Positions 53,312-61,520 of a DNA stretch of 64,000 nt are shown here, piece after piece; the first letter of the stretch is position 1; each line of letters starts with the position of its first letter. The stretch spans positions 1,984,001 to 2,048,000 of the forward strand of contig NZ_CANNDN010000001.1 in the NCBI RefSeq assembly GCF_947503465.1, written 5' to 3'. A model generated the notes under the pieces. The model saw only the letters and a list, made by a program, of their open reading frames with translations, searched no databases and had not been told where the DNA came from. A program made the translations under genes and the position numbers. This DNA is from an uncultured Tateyamaria sp. (GTDB lineage Bacteria > Pseudomonadota > Alphaproteobacteria > Rhodobacterales > Rhodobacteraceae).

Positions 53312-54382
53312 ATGCCCCGATTTAAACGCATATTCATTTCCGCGTTCGCCGCACTCGCCCTGGCGCTTCCGGCTTCGGCACAGACCTCCGTTTTCGGAAA
53401 TGGATGGCTTCTTGACAGTGACGCCTCGTCGCTGCAGTTCCAGTCGATCAAGAACGGGTCCGCGATCGAAACATCGTCGTTCGCCAGTCTGGCGGGCGCG
53501 ATTGGTCCGGACGGTAATGCAACGATCCGAATTGCGCTCGACAGCGTCGATACAAAGGTCGATTTGCGCAACGTCAGGATGCGATTTCTGTTCTTTGAAA
53601 CCTTCAAGTTTCCAGATGCGAATGTGACGACGCGCATTGATCCCGCGCTTATCGCCGATCTAGCGGAGGTGCGGCGCAAAACAATAACGCTGCCCTTCAC
53701 GCTGGATCTGCACGGTGTCACCAAAACGCTCGATGCCCAGCTCTCCCTCACCCTGATCGGCGAAGACCTTGTGGCCGTTTCGACCGCCGAACCGATCAAT
53801 CTCGCTGTCGCTGATTTCAATCTCGACGAAGGTTTGCTCAAGCTCGAAGAGGCCGCTGGCGTCACTATCGTACCGTCCTCTTCGGTCAGTTTTGACTTCA
53901 TCTTCCGCGGCAGCGGCGACACCGCTCCGAAAGTGGCCAGCACCACGCCTAATCCCGAAACCGCGCCGACACAGGCGGCAGCCACGGCGTTGGAAACCGC
54001 AGGGAATTTCTCGCTGTCCGAATGCGTTGGACGGTTCGAAATCCTGTCGCGCTCGGACAGCATATATTTCGATCCCGGCTCGGCCAAACTGCTGCCTAAA
54101 TCCTTTGCCCTGCTGGATCAGGTGCAGGATATCGTTTCGCGCTGCCCTGACCTGAGCATCCAGATCGCGGGGCACACCGACAGCATCGGCAAAGCCAGCT
54201 ACAACCAGCGCCTGTCTGAACGGCGGGCCGCGTCCGTGGTGAACTACCTGACCGCCAACGGCATTTCGGCCGACCGCGTAGATGCCGTTGGCTACGGCGA
54301 AGACCGACCAATCGCGGACAACGCCACCGAACGTGGCCGCTGGCGTAATCGCCGCATCGAATTTTCGGTGCCCAAGACCTGA
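53312..54382 (+). CDS. Exported YceI-like/OmpA fusion protein (copy 1)
   Basis: A 356-residue protein: signal peptide ending ASA/QTS (about 22), a YceI-like beta domain (about 28-205; note LRNVRMRFLFFETFKFPDA and LDLHGVTKTLDAQ), a short linker and an OmpA domain (about 235-356) with YFDPGSAKLLPKS, IAGHTDSIGKASYNQRLSERR and NRRIEF. GGGAGAAG lies upstream of the chosen ATG. It should be periplasmic and bind peptidoglycan. It is a paralogue of the gene at 59060-60058. Confidence 0.9.
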   Translation: MPRFKRIFISAFAALALALPASAQTSVFGNGWLLDSDASSLQFQSIKNGSAIETSSFASLAGAIGPDGNATIRIALDSVDTKVDLRNVRMRFLFFETFKFPDANVTTRIDPALIADLAEVRRKTITLPFTLDLHGVTKTLDAQLSLTLIGEDLVAVSTAEPINLAVADFNLDEGLLKLEEAAGVTIVPSSSVSFDFIFRGSGDTAPKVASTTPNPETAPTQAAATALETAGNFSLSECVGRFEILSRSDSIYFDPGSAKLLPKSFALLDQVQDIVSRCPDLSIQIAGHTDSIGKASYNQRLSERRAASVVNYLTANGISADRVDAVGYGEDRPIADNATERGRWRNRRIEFSVPKT

Positions 54383-54516
54383 CGCACCCGCGTTTCGCGT
54401 GGTGCGCTCATGCGGTGCGCTGCGCAATCAATAGTATTTTTGACCGTTTGGACAGGTCCGCTCGCCTCGCCATAAGGCAGTTCCGTCTAACGACCGCCCG
54501 AAAAGGAGACCCCGCC

Positions 54517-55815
54517 ATGGCCATGTCAGATCAAGATCTCGCCGAGCTCGACAAAATGATCGCAAAGGCGCGGCAAAAGCCGCTTGCCTACGGATTGTGC
54601 CTCGGCAAGAAACCTGAGGACAACGTACTTTATCTCGACCTCAAGAAAGCGCCCGAGGTGATGATGCGCAAGGCCAAGGCCGACGGTGAAACCGGCAAAG
54701 TCACCTGTGGTGAGGCCGAGGTGAAGGGCAAGATCCTGACGCTCACTGTCATGGGCAAGACGCTCCCTGGATTGGCCAAGAACATGAAGGCGTTCATGTC
54801 CAAGCAGGGCATGAAGATGAAAATCATCATTGCCGACCCGGATGGCAACGTACTGGAATCCGACGGGGATGAGGATCTTGGCGACGAAGTCGGTGTCGGT
54901 GAAGCGGCGCCTGCAGATGAAATCGCGGAACAGGACGCCGCCGAAGAACCGGTCGCGGACGATCCGATGGCGGGGCAATGGGCCAAGGTGTCGGCTGCGC
55001 TCACCCCGCTCGTGGACCGGTTTGTGGCCGCCGGGTCGGACAAGGCTGCACCCGTCTCCGCGGCCTGGCAAAAGGCTCACGATGCCGCCGCAAAGGGCGA
55101 TTACAAATCCGCCCTTGCCGCGGCGGCTAAGATCAAACCGCTCGTGACCGCCGCACCTGCGCAGCAGGCCTCTACCCCTGACGATCCGAACAAGGCAAAG
55201 TGGGACGCCGTTCAGGGCCCGCTCGAGGGGCTCTACACCTCCGCCATGGACAAGAACCCCGAGAACCGGACCAAACTCCAAGCGGCCTGGGCAATGGCGC
55301 TGGAAAAGGCCGAGGCGGGCGACTACACCACCGCCCTGACCATCGCAGGCAAGCTTAAACCCCTTCTCGACGCCGCAGCATCCGCTGAGCAGTCCGGACA
55401 AGAGGCAGAAATCCCCGCAGACGTCGTCCCTTTCCAGAAATCTCGCGTCCTCTGGATCGATTCCCGCAAGAAGATGTTCGAGGAGATGAAAAAGCTGGAA
55501 AACGCCATCATCGCGACCTGCAAGGGTGACCCCGAACTCGAACCCATCGCCGCCGAAGCAAGCGACCTCACGGGTCGTCTGACGGTATTTGACGAAACGC
55601 TTCAGGACATGTTGGATCAGATCACCAACACGCCCTCCGGTCCCAACCGCGAGGGGCTGAAAAAGCAGGCCCTCGGCACGCTGAAAAGCTACGCTGCTGC
55701 GCTGAACGAACCCTTTTTCAAGGATGTCGACGGCAACAACGGCTTCGTCAACGTGTCGGTCGCTTCAACCGCGCGGGCATCGCTGGCCTCGATAGCCAAA
55801 GTGCTCGCTGCCTGA
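54517..55815 (+). CDS. Unrecognised two-repeat helical protein
   Basis: A 432-residue protein with AAAAGGAG upstream. Residues 1-115 form an alpha/beta domain (LAYGLCLGKKPEDNVLYLDL, KGKILTLTVMGKTLPGLAK), followed by an acidic linker and two homologous helical repeats at about 154-210 and 228-285 sharing the pattern W-x(n)-A-x(3)-A-x(2)-GDY-x(2)-AL-x(n)-K-x-KPL. The last 130 residues are helical with a single Cys. No export signal is seen. It may be a cytosolic partner or a substrate of the nearby secretion system; I cannot assign a function. Confidence 0.75.
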   Translation: MAMSDQDLAELDKMIAKARQKPLAYGLCLGKKPEDNVLYLDLKKAPEVMMRKAKADGETGKVTCGEAEVKGKILTLTVMGKTLPGLAKNMKAFMSKQGMKMKIIIADPDGNVLESDGDEDLGDEVGVGEAAPADEIAEQDAAEEPVADDPMAGQWAKVSAALTPLVDRFVAAGSDKAAPVSAAWQKAHDAAAKGDYKSALAAAAKIKPLVTAAPAQQASTPDDPNKAKWDAVQGPLEGLYTSAMDKNPENRTKLQAAWAMALEKAEAGDYTTALTIAGKLKPLLDAAASAEQSGQEAEIPADVVPFQKSRVLWIDSRKKMFEEMKKLENAIIATCKGDPELEPIAAEASDLTGRLTVFDETLQDMLDQITNTPSGPNREGLKKQALGTLKSYAAALNEPFFKDVDGNNGFVNVSVASTARASLASIAKVLAA

Positions 55816-56853
55816 CCCACTCCACCTCAAGGCCGGAACGAACCACGGCCTGCTTACATCCAGGCCATATGACCCGGCCATGCCTTTGAACGCCCTCGAC
55901 CCGAACAGGGTGGTACTCTGCCGTAAGGGTCCTGTCTGACCGCCCCGGTGATGTGGTTTTCCAAGGCGATATACCGTCGATCCGAGTGATCAGATAGTTT
56001 GGGATGCAGTCGAGCGTGCCTGCAAGCCAAGCCTGCGGATCGATACCGATCAGTTTGGCGGTTTTGGTCAACGTGTAAGCAATGGCGGCTGACTTGCCGG
56101 CGATTTACGACCCGCCGGTCTGCTGGTGATCCACGTGTCTCTTTCTCGCTTGCGTAGAGTCGTGCGACGCCACCGATGGCTTGCGCGACAACGGCTGCAC
56201 CTTGGGCTCGTTGGATGTCGACAAACTTGCGCCCGACATGGGCCATGCAGGCAACTGCGTGGATACCCCCGGCGGATCAGTAAGACCGTACGCTTACCCC
56301 CGCAAAATCAGAAAACGAGCGATGATCTGCGAGAGGCCAGATCAGATGTTCGGGGGCAGGAAGAGCCCACCGCTTTCGCGGCCGGCTCCCCAGGTTTTGG
56401 GTGACTGGTCCCGAAAGGCGACGTGCGTTGTGAAAGATATGTGTGGCGCGCGTGCCGGATCACATACAATTTTTTTATCGACGATCAGCCGATGTTACGC
56501 GCGTTTTGGCTGCAGCTGACATCAAGCACCTTGACCGTCATACGCGCGGTTGCATCGCCGCATAGGAACTTCGCAGCCATTGCAACGTTTTCGGGCTCGT
56601 GGTGACCAATACCAATCGGCCGGCTCGGCGCGTTCAAAGCAGATACGTCGTCTCGAACGTTCCGTGTCGGGCGGTCGCCGTTTGCGGCGGTGTTGGTCGG
56701 GCAGTTCTGGAAGTCGTTTGTCACGGTCGGGTCTCTTGTTGAGTGTGACTTGTGACCATGAGATGAGGTGCGACCCGATGAATGACTTACCCATTCCTCC
56801 ACGTGATTTGTCAGATTCTGCAAAACGCCGGAGCGCCGCGGGGAATCTGCTTG
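55816..56853. other. About 1 kb of gene debris
   Basis: The stretch contains an IS66 transposase relic (listed separately) and, right of it, about 600 bp with many short broken frames and no ribosome site or family I can name. It has the look of decayed mobile DNA between two functional blocks. Confidence 0.5.
55955..56246 (-). pseudogene. IS66-family transposase remnant
   Basis: On the minus strand CMAHVGRKFVDIQRAQGAA, the IS66 transposase core block, is followed after a deletion and frame change by LTKTAKLIGIDPQAWLAGTL and PNYLITRIDGISPW, the IS66 C-terminal block. About 80 residues normally between these blocks are missing. No terminal repeats were seen. Confidence 0.8.
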
Positions 56854-57693
56854 TCAGCCATTTTCGAACGCTTTGAAGCGCAGTTCGAAGTCAGGATGCC
56901 ATCGAGACAGAGCTGGCCTGTTTTCCGTGATGTCCTGCGACGCCCAAAGGACCCGCCGCGCGTCGATCTCGGGTGTCACTTCGTTGTCGGGGCACAAGAT
57001 ATAGAAATCCCCCGCTTCCGCGCGGGCAAACAGGTGGTCTACGGTCTGCTTCGATGTCCACGCCGCATCCGGTTTTTCTGGCAGAAAAGATGCGATCATG
57101 CCGGTGTAAGTGAAACCGGGCACAAAAAGATGCGCCGATATGGGTGCGCCCGCCGCGCGCAGGTCATGGGCCAGCATCTCTGTCGTTACCTTCACACCCG
57201 CCTTGGTGACATTGTAGCCGGGGTTGCCCGGGGGCGTAGTGATGCCTTGTTTCGATCCGGTGTTGATCACCGCAGCAGGGCGGTTCGCTTCGACCATGCT
57301 TGGGACAAAGGCTTGAATGCCGTTGATAACGCCGAACAGATTGACCTCGATCATGCGCCGCCAATTTTCGGCCTCTGCCCACGATTTCGTAGGCCGCGAT
57401 ATCCCTGCGTTGTTCATCAGGATACAGACCGGACCGATGGCAAACGCCGTTTCGGCAAGATCGGCCATGGCGGCAGGATCCGAGACGTCTGTTGGTTTGA
57501 CGGTGACGGTTCCACCGCCGCGACCGCCCCTGGCGATGGTATCCGCGGCCTCGTCCAAATTCTGACCGGGTAGATCAGCCAAAACAACATCAACGCCGCG
57601 ACCGTAGAATTCCCGGGCCGCTTCAAAGCCGGCGCCGCTGGCTGCCCCGGTCACCACAGCGACCCCGCCTTTTTCGATCGCGTCCCTGAACAT
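56854..57693 (-). CDS. SDR-family oxidoreductase
   Basis: A 279-residue short-chain dehydrogenase/reductase. The cofactor motif is TGAASGAGF (about 16-24), followed by NNAGIS, the catalytic Ser in NTGSKQG and YNVTKAG with the catalytic Tyr and Lys. Asp after the second strand (LADLPG) suggests NAD(H) preference. Substrate is unknown. The relic of an AraC regulator lies just upstream on the same strand, so it may have lost its regulator. It is probably unrelated to the secretion genes. Confidence 0.92.
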   Translation of the reverse strand: MFRDAIEKGGVAVVTGAASGAGFEAAREFYGRGVDVVLADLPGQNLDEAADTIARGGRGGGTVTVKPTDVSDPAAMADLAETAFAIGPVCILMNNAGISRPTKSWAEAENWRRMIEVNLFGVINGIQAFVPSMVEANRPAAVINTGSKQGITTPPGNPGYNVTKAGVKVTTEMLAHDLRAAGAPISAHLFVPGFTYTGMIASFLPEKPDAAWTSKQTVDHLFARAEAGDFYILCPDNEVTPEIDARRVLWASQDITENRPALSRWHPDFELRFKAFENG

Positions 57694-57864
57694 ATCCTAT
57701 CTCCGCCTCCTATTGGAAAATCATTGGTGAAGTACTGGCCGGCGGTAACAATTCAACAGATTTCGACAAGCATACGGGTGTCCCTACCCGACGCCAGCAG
57801 CAAATGATCTGCACGTTTCCACCGCAATCCATCCGGTACCCGATGGCTTGGCCTTTGCCGATTA

Positions 57865-58130
57865 CTAGACAGCGGCCTGCTTCATCGCCTTGGGTGGCAC
57901 GCCGAATTTGCGCGAATACTCGCGGCGGAATCGCGACAGGCTCTCGTATCAAACTTTGAGTACAGCTTTGGTCACAGATACCAAACCGAAGGTCAGGATA
58001 CGCTCGATCTCGTGCATCCGCATGTGTTTTTGATATTGCAGCGGCGTCGTGCGTGTCACCGTTTTGGAGTGCTGGTAGCATGCGGACTCGCTCAGTCCGG
58101 CTGGCGCGGCCAGAACATCACCCCTGAACG
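57865..58130 (-). pseudogene. AraC-family regulator, C-terminal relic
   Basis: The minus strand reads LAAPAGLSESACYQHSKTVT, then TPLQYQKHMRMHE, then YESLSRFRREYSRKFGVPP, the double helix-turn-helix of AraC regulators. A TGA at 57949-57951 replaces the conserved Gly codon (GGA) in the VGYES block, so a single base change explains it. No N-terminal domain is found upstream. The gene is dead. Confidence 0.8.
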
Positions 58131-58435
58131 GACCTAAGCTATAGACGCTGACTCCAAGGGGAGCAGGTCAACCGTGATGGTGTCGGTCTGTCGAACGAGA
58201 CGTTGCAGAGGCTATCTGAGCGCGCACTGACAATCGAATTCGATATCTACGACAGTTCAGGCGACTAGTCCCGCAAGGCTTTTCAGCCCTGTGATATTTG
58301 AGGTCTCCGGTCTGCTAAGCCTTGCTCGCCTCGCGCTCACTGGTGACACTCCGGCTTTGCCAAACCAGCGACATTTCCACTTGGTTGCAACAGCACTTCA
58401 CAACGGCCCATTGCTTTTGAAATCTTAGACAGCTT
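58131..58435. other. 305-bp gap without a supported gene
   Basis: No gene, RNA or repeat could be supported here. It lies between the AraC relic and the small coiled-coil gene. Confidence 0.4.
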
Positions 58436-58714
58436 TCATGGGGTCGCCCTCTCAGCGCGCCTTGCATCAGCACATCCACAGGGCCCCCAGAGATATTGCC
58501 GCGCACAGCGCCCTCGGCGCTTTTTCTGCATTTTGAGGAACTGTTTTCCGAGCTTGGTTATGTGACCATAGGCCTTCTGATTGACCTTGTTCTGCGCCTT
58601 GATCGTGGTCATCAACTCATCATGCGCTTTGCGCGAAGATTTGGACTGATACTTCAGCAGGTTTTCAATGCGCTTTTCCAACGCCGCGATACGTGTTCCC
58701 AGGTCGCCCGGCAT
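58436..58714 (-). CDS. Small coiled-coil protein, unrecognised
   Basis: A 92-residue basic protein; residues 1-65 are a predicted coiled coil (LGTRIAALEKRIENLLKYQ) and the C-terminus is Arg/Cys-rich. GGAAGA lies about 8 bases before the ATG. It has no signal peptide and no family that I recognise. The Arg-rich end may be read-through sequence, so the gene could be damaged at its 3' end. Confidence 0.4.
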   Translation of the reverse strand: MPGDLGTRIAALEKRIENLLKYQSKSSRKAHDELMTTIKAQNKVNQKAYGHITKLGKQFLKMQKKRRGRCARQYLWGPCGCADARRAERATP

Positions 58715-59059
58715 AGTATGTCTTCCAGAGATGCTTAACTAAACTTACTTTTGAATAATGAGTGCAGAAGGTCATGGATGCCAGCTTCCGTCAACTTTCC
58801 CAGTTTTGAAAGGCTGCTTCCGGCGTCGCGTCGCTTGTTCGGCACCTCCCGAAAGATCCGGAATTTTTGGATTGAGCTCCGCCATCTGGCCAACAAGCGC
58901 ACTTGCAATCTCTGACTTCCCGCCAACACGCAATCTGCGTTTTTGCAACACAACGCACCCAGGCACAACTGCACTGTGTCGCCAGATTGTTCGTGTGTAA
59001 GGCACTGCACCGTGAAACTTGCGGGGGCCGGAAAACCGCCTGCGGCGGAAGCGTCGATA
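58715..59059. other. 345-bp gap without a supported gene
   Basis: Overlapping minus-strand frames exist (for example 58772-59005), but none has a ribosome site or a domain. I see no terminator for the OmpA gene that ends at 59060. Confidence 0.4.
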
Positions 59060-60058
59060 CTAGAAGCCGAGCGGCACAAACTCCACGCGGCGGTTCTGCC
59101 AACGTCCGCGGCGTGTCGCGTTGTCCGCGATTGGGCGGTCCTCGCCAAATCCCGTGGCGTTCAACCGCTCCGGATCAATGCCCTTGTCGGCTAGGTAGAT
59201 AACGACCTCTGCCGCACGCCCGACCGAAAGCCGCTTGTTCGCCTTCGCCGAGCCAAGATTGTCCGTATGTCCTTCGATCCGCAAGTTAAGGCCAGGGCAG
59301 GACCGCATCGTATCAGCCACCGCGCTGAGCAAGGGATAGGATTTTTTCTCAAGCTGCACCGAGCCGGTTGTGAAATAGACCTGATCGCTTTGCCCAATTG
59401 TCTCGATCTGCCGTGCGCAGGCGTTAAGCGCCGCGATGTCCAGACTATCCGCACTCTGTTGCTGCGGGTTAGCCTTGAACAGCAACTCAAAGCTCACCTC
59501 TATCCGGGGCAAGATGTCGACGCGCGCAACACGCTCCAGCGTCTCAAGACCGCCCAGATAGTTGAAATCCCCAAGGTCCAGAACGATGGGCGCATCAGAG
59601 GCCACCGAGACGACGTCTTCCGCGAGCAGGATCAGATCCAATGTGGCTTCGATCTCTCGCGATTGCCCGTTCAGTTCAAGCGTGAGGGGCTGCGTCACCT
59701 TTATGCGATCTCCCGGACGCAATCCGGTTACAAGCTGTGGGTCAATGGACGCTTTCACCATCGCTTGCGGCAAGCGGAAACTTTCGAGCAACAGAAACCG
59801 AACGCGCGCATCGAGCAGGGCGTCGCCAGAGTCGATTGCGTCGAGAGAGATGGAAATCTCGGCCGTTCCATCATCCGAGATCGTGCCGCTGGTATCAGTA
59901 AAGAATGTCGTTGCAGTATCAGATCCTGCTGTCCCCGCCGAGAAGCTAAGAGATGACGCCGTCGTCTCCAAGTTCCAACCTGCACCAAAAGGGTCTGCAG
60001 CCACGGAGGTGGTGTAGACAGTCAGAACAGTGGCAAGCAAACCCAGGATGCGCCGCAT
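59060..60058 (-). CDS. Exported YceI-like/OmpA fusion protein (copy 2)
   Basis: A 332-residue paralogue of the 53312-54382 product: signal peptide ending near VAA (about 21), YceI-like domain (about 25-195; LLDARVRFLLLESFRLPQA) and OmpA domain (about 215-332) with YFTTGSVQLEKKSYPLLS, IEGHTDNLGSAKANKRLSVGRAAEV and NRRVEF. It is divergent from the second caspase-like gene across 88 bp, the mirror image of pair 1. Confidence 0.9.
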   Translation of the reverse strand: MRRILGLLATVLTVYTTSVAADPFGAGWNLETTASSLSFSAGTAGSDTATTFFTDTSGTISDDGTAEISISLDAIDSGDALLDARVRFLLLESFRLPQAMVKASIDPQLVTGLRPGDRIKVTQPLTLELNGQSREIEATLDLILLAEDVVSVASDAPIVLDLGDFNYLGGLETLERVARVDILPRIEVSFELLFKANPQQQSADSLDIAALNACARQIETIGQSDQVYFTTGSVQLEKKSYPLLSAVADTMRSCPGLNLRIEGHTDNLGSAKANKRLSVGRAAEVVIYLADKGIDPERLNATGFGEDRPIADNATRRGRWQNRRVEFVPLGF

Positions 60059-60146
60059 GGTTTATTTTCCTTCAATTTCGAATAAAGCTCAGGTGTTGGT
60101 TGTTTCCATCACAAGGCCACGATGTGATTGCTCGAAGGGATAACAA
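60059..60146. promoter_or_regulatory. Divergent promoter region of caspase/OmpA pair 2
   Basis: Only 88 bp separate the divergent starts, so both promoters must lie here or overlap the genes. AAGGGAT precedes the caspase-like ATG at 60147. The left side is AT-rich. Confidence 0.45.
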
Positions 60147-61262
60147 ATGAAAACTGTCGTTTATTCAAAAAAATATCTTTGGTGTTTTGCGGCCTTGGTC
60201 GCGTCCCTGCTCATGTTGCTGAGCCAGGACGCGCGGGCTGACACCGACGGGCCGCGCGTCGCACTTGTCGTTGGCAACGCGGATTATTCCCATATCGGTG
60301 CACTTGATAATCCTGAAAACGATGCGCGCCTGATCGGTGGCGTGCTCGAAGGGGCCGGGTTCGAGGTGACGTATCTGTTCAACGCCACCCAGCGCGAATT
60401 GGAAGAGGCGGTGGTCGAGCTTGGGCGGACCTTGCGCGCACGCGGTCCCGAGACCACGGGATTGTTCTATTTCGCCGGACACGGCGTGCAATCGCAAGGC
60501 AAAAACTACCTGATGCCTGTCGATGCCGCTCTGAGTGATGAGGCCGAGCTTGATCTGGTCGGTGTCCAGGCAGACGTGGTGCTGCGCCAGATGGGCACTG
60601 CCAACAACCGCACCAACATCGTGATCCTTGACGCGTGCCGCAACAACCCCTTTGCCGAGATACAGGGAATGGACGCCAATGGTCTGGCCAAGATGAACCC
60701 GTCACCCGGCACCTTCCTGTCCTATGCAACCGGACCGGGGGACGTGGCGCTTGACGGTCTGGGTCAGAACAGCCCGTTCACGGCGGCCCTTGCGGCCGAA
60801 ATGCAAGAACCCGGGCAGGCCATCGAAACAGTCTTCAGAGAGGTGCGCATCCGCGTGGTCGAAGAAACGCGCGGCATCCAGACACCCTGGGACACGTCGC
60901 TGCTCACCACGGACTTCGTTTTCTCACAGGAGGACACGACGCCGGATGCCGAGACCCTGCTTTGGGCGCAAGTGCGCGATACCGACAACGTGCGCGATAT
61001 CGTCCGGTTCTTGCGCAGTCATCCCAATGGGCGCCACTCTGCCGATGCACGCCTGCGCCTCGATGAGACAATCCAGGTCGCCTCGGCCGAGGCGTCACGC
61101 GCCCTTCGCTTGCAGGGCACCACGCCCGGCCAACAGGACCGCGCGCTTTTCCAACAAGCGCTGCAGTCGGGTGCGCGCGCGGATTTCGAAGCCTACCTGG
61201 CGATGTTTCCGAACGGGGTTTATGCCGAGCTTGTCCGCTTGGAACTTGACGCTCTGCAATGA
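60147..61262 (+). CDS. Exported caspase-like (C14) protein
   Basis: A 371-residue protein with an N-terminal signal or membrane segment (about 10-31) and a caspase-fold domain (about 36-265). The catalytic dyad is intact: His112 in YFAGHGVQ and Cys164 in VILDACRNNPF. A C-terminal helical part (about 280-371) contains SGARADFEAYLAMFPNGVYAELVRLE, close to DYEAYLAAFPEGVFAELVKIE in copy 1, but the Pro-rich linker and CXXCH tail of copy 1 are missing. Substrate is unknown; a periplasmic Arg/Lys-specific peptidase is the usual inference for bacterial members. Confidence 0.91.
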   Translation: MKTVVYSKKYLWCFAALVASLLMLLSQDARADTDGPRVALVVGNADYSHIGALDNPENDARLIGGVLEGAGFEVTYLFNATQRELEEAVVELGRTLRARGPETTGLFYFAGHGVQSQGKNYLMPVDAALSDEAELDLVGVQADVVLRQMGTANNRTNIVILDACRNNPFAEIQGMDANGLAKMNPSPGTFLSYATGPGDVALDGLGQNSPFTAALAAEMQEPGQAIETVFREVRIRVVEETRGIQTPWDTSLLTTDFVFSQEDTTPDAETLLWAQVRDTDNVRDIVRFLRSHPNGRHSADARLRLDETIQVASAEASRALRLQGTTPGQQDRALFQQALQSGARADFEAYLAMFPNGVYAELVRLELDALQ

Positions 61263-61336
61263 CTGGCAGGTCTTAAAGACACGGGCAGATGTGGCACTTG
61301 TCCAGATTGCCAGCATCGCGAGACAACCAATGATGA

Positions 61337-61360
61337 CGGCCGCGCTTCGCAGCGCGGCCG
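61337..61360 (+). terminator. Strong GC hairpin after the caspase-like gene
   Basis: CGGCCGCGCT-TCGC-AGCGCGGCCG is a perfect 10-bp stem with a 4-base loop, 75 bp after the stop codon at 61262. No T-run follows, so it may be a Rho-dependent or partial terminator rather than a classical one. Confidence 0.45.
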
Positions 61361-61520
61361 CTTGCGTGCCTGCCAATGTGCCTGACCCGAACCATCGCAT
61401 CGGCCCGCCTCCAAAAAATTCCCTGTCAAGAAAAAATCTCTCGAATAAGTTGTCAAATGTGCGTGTTGATTAGAGGATAGAGGCGTACGGAAAGCTGCGC
61501 GCTCCCAAGGAGGGATAACC

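Noticed and set aside
58735-59148. 137-codon minus-strand frame overlapping the end of the second OmpA gene
   Set aside because: No ribosome site or recognisable domain; it overlaps a well-supported gene in another frame.
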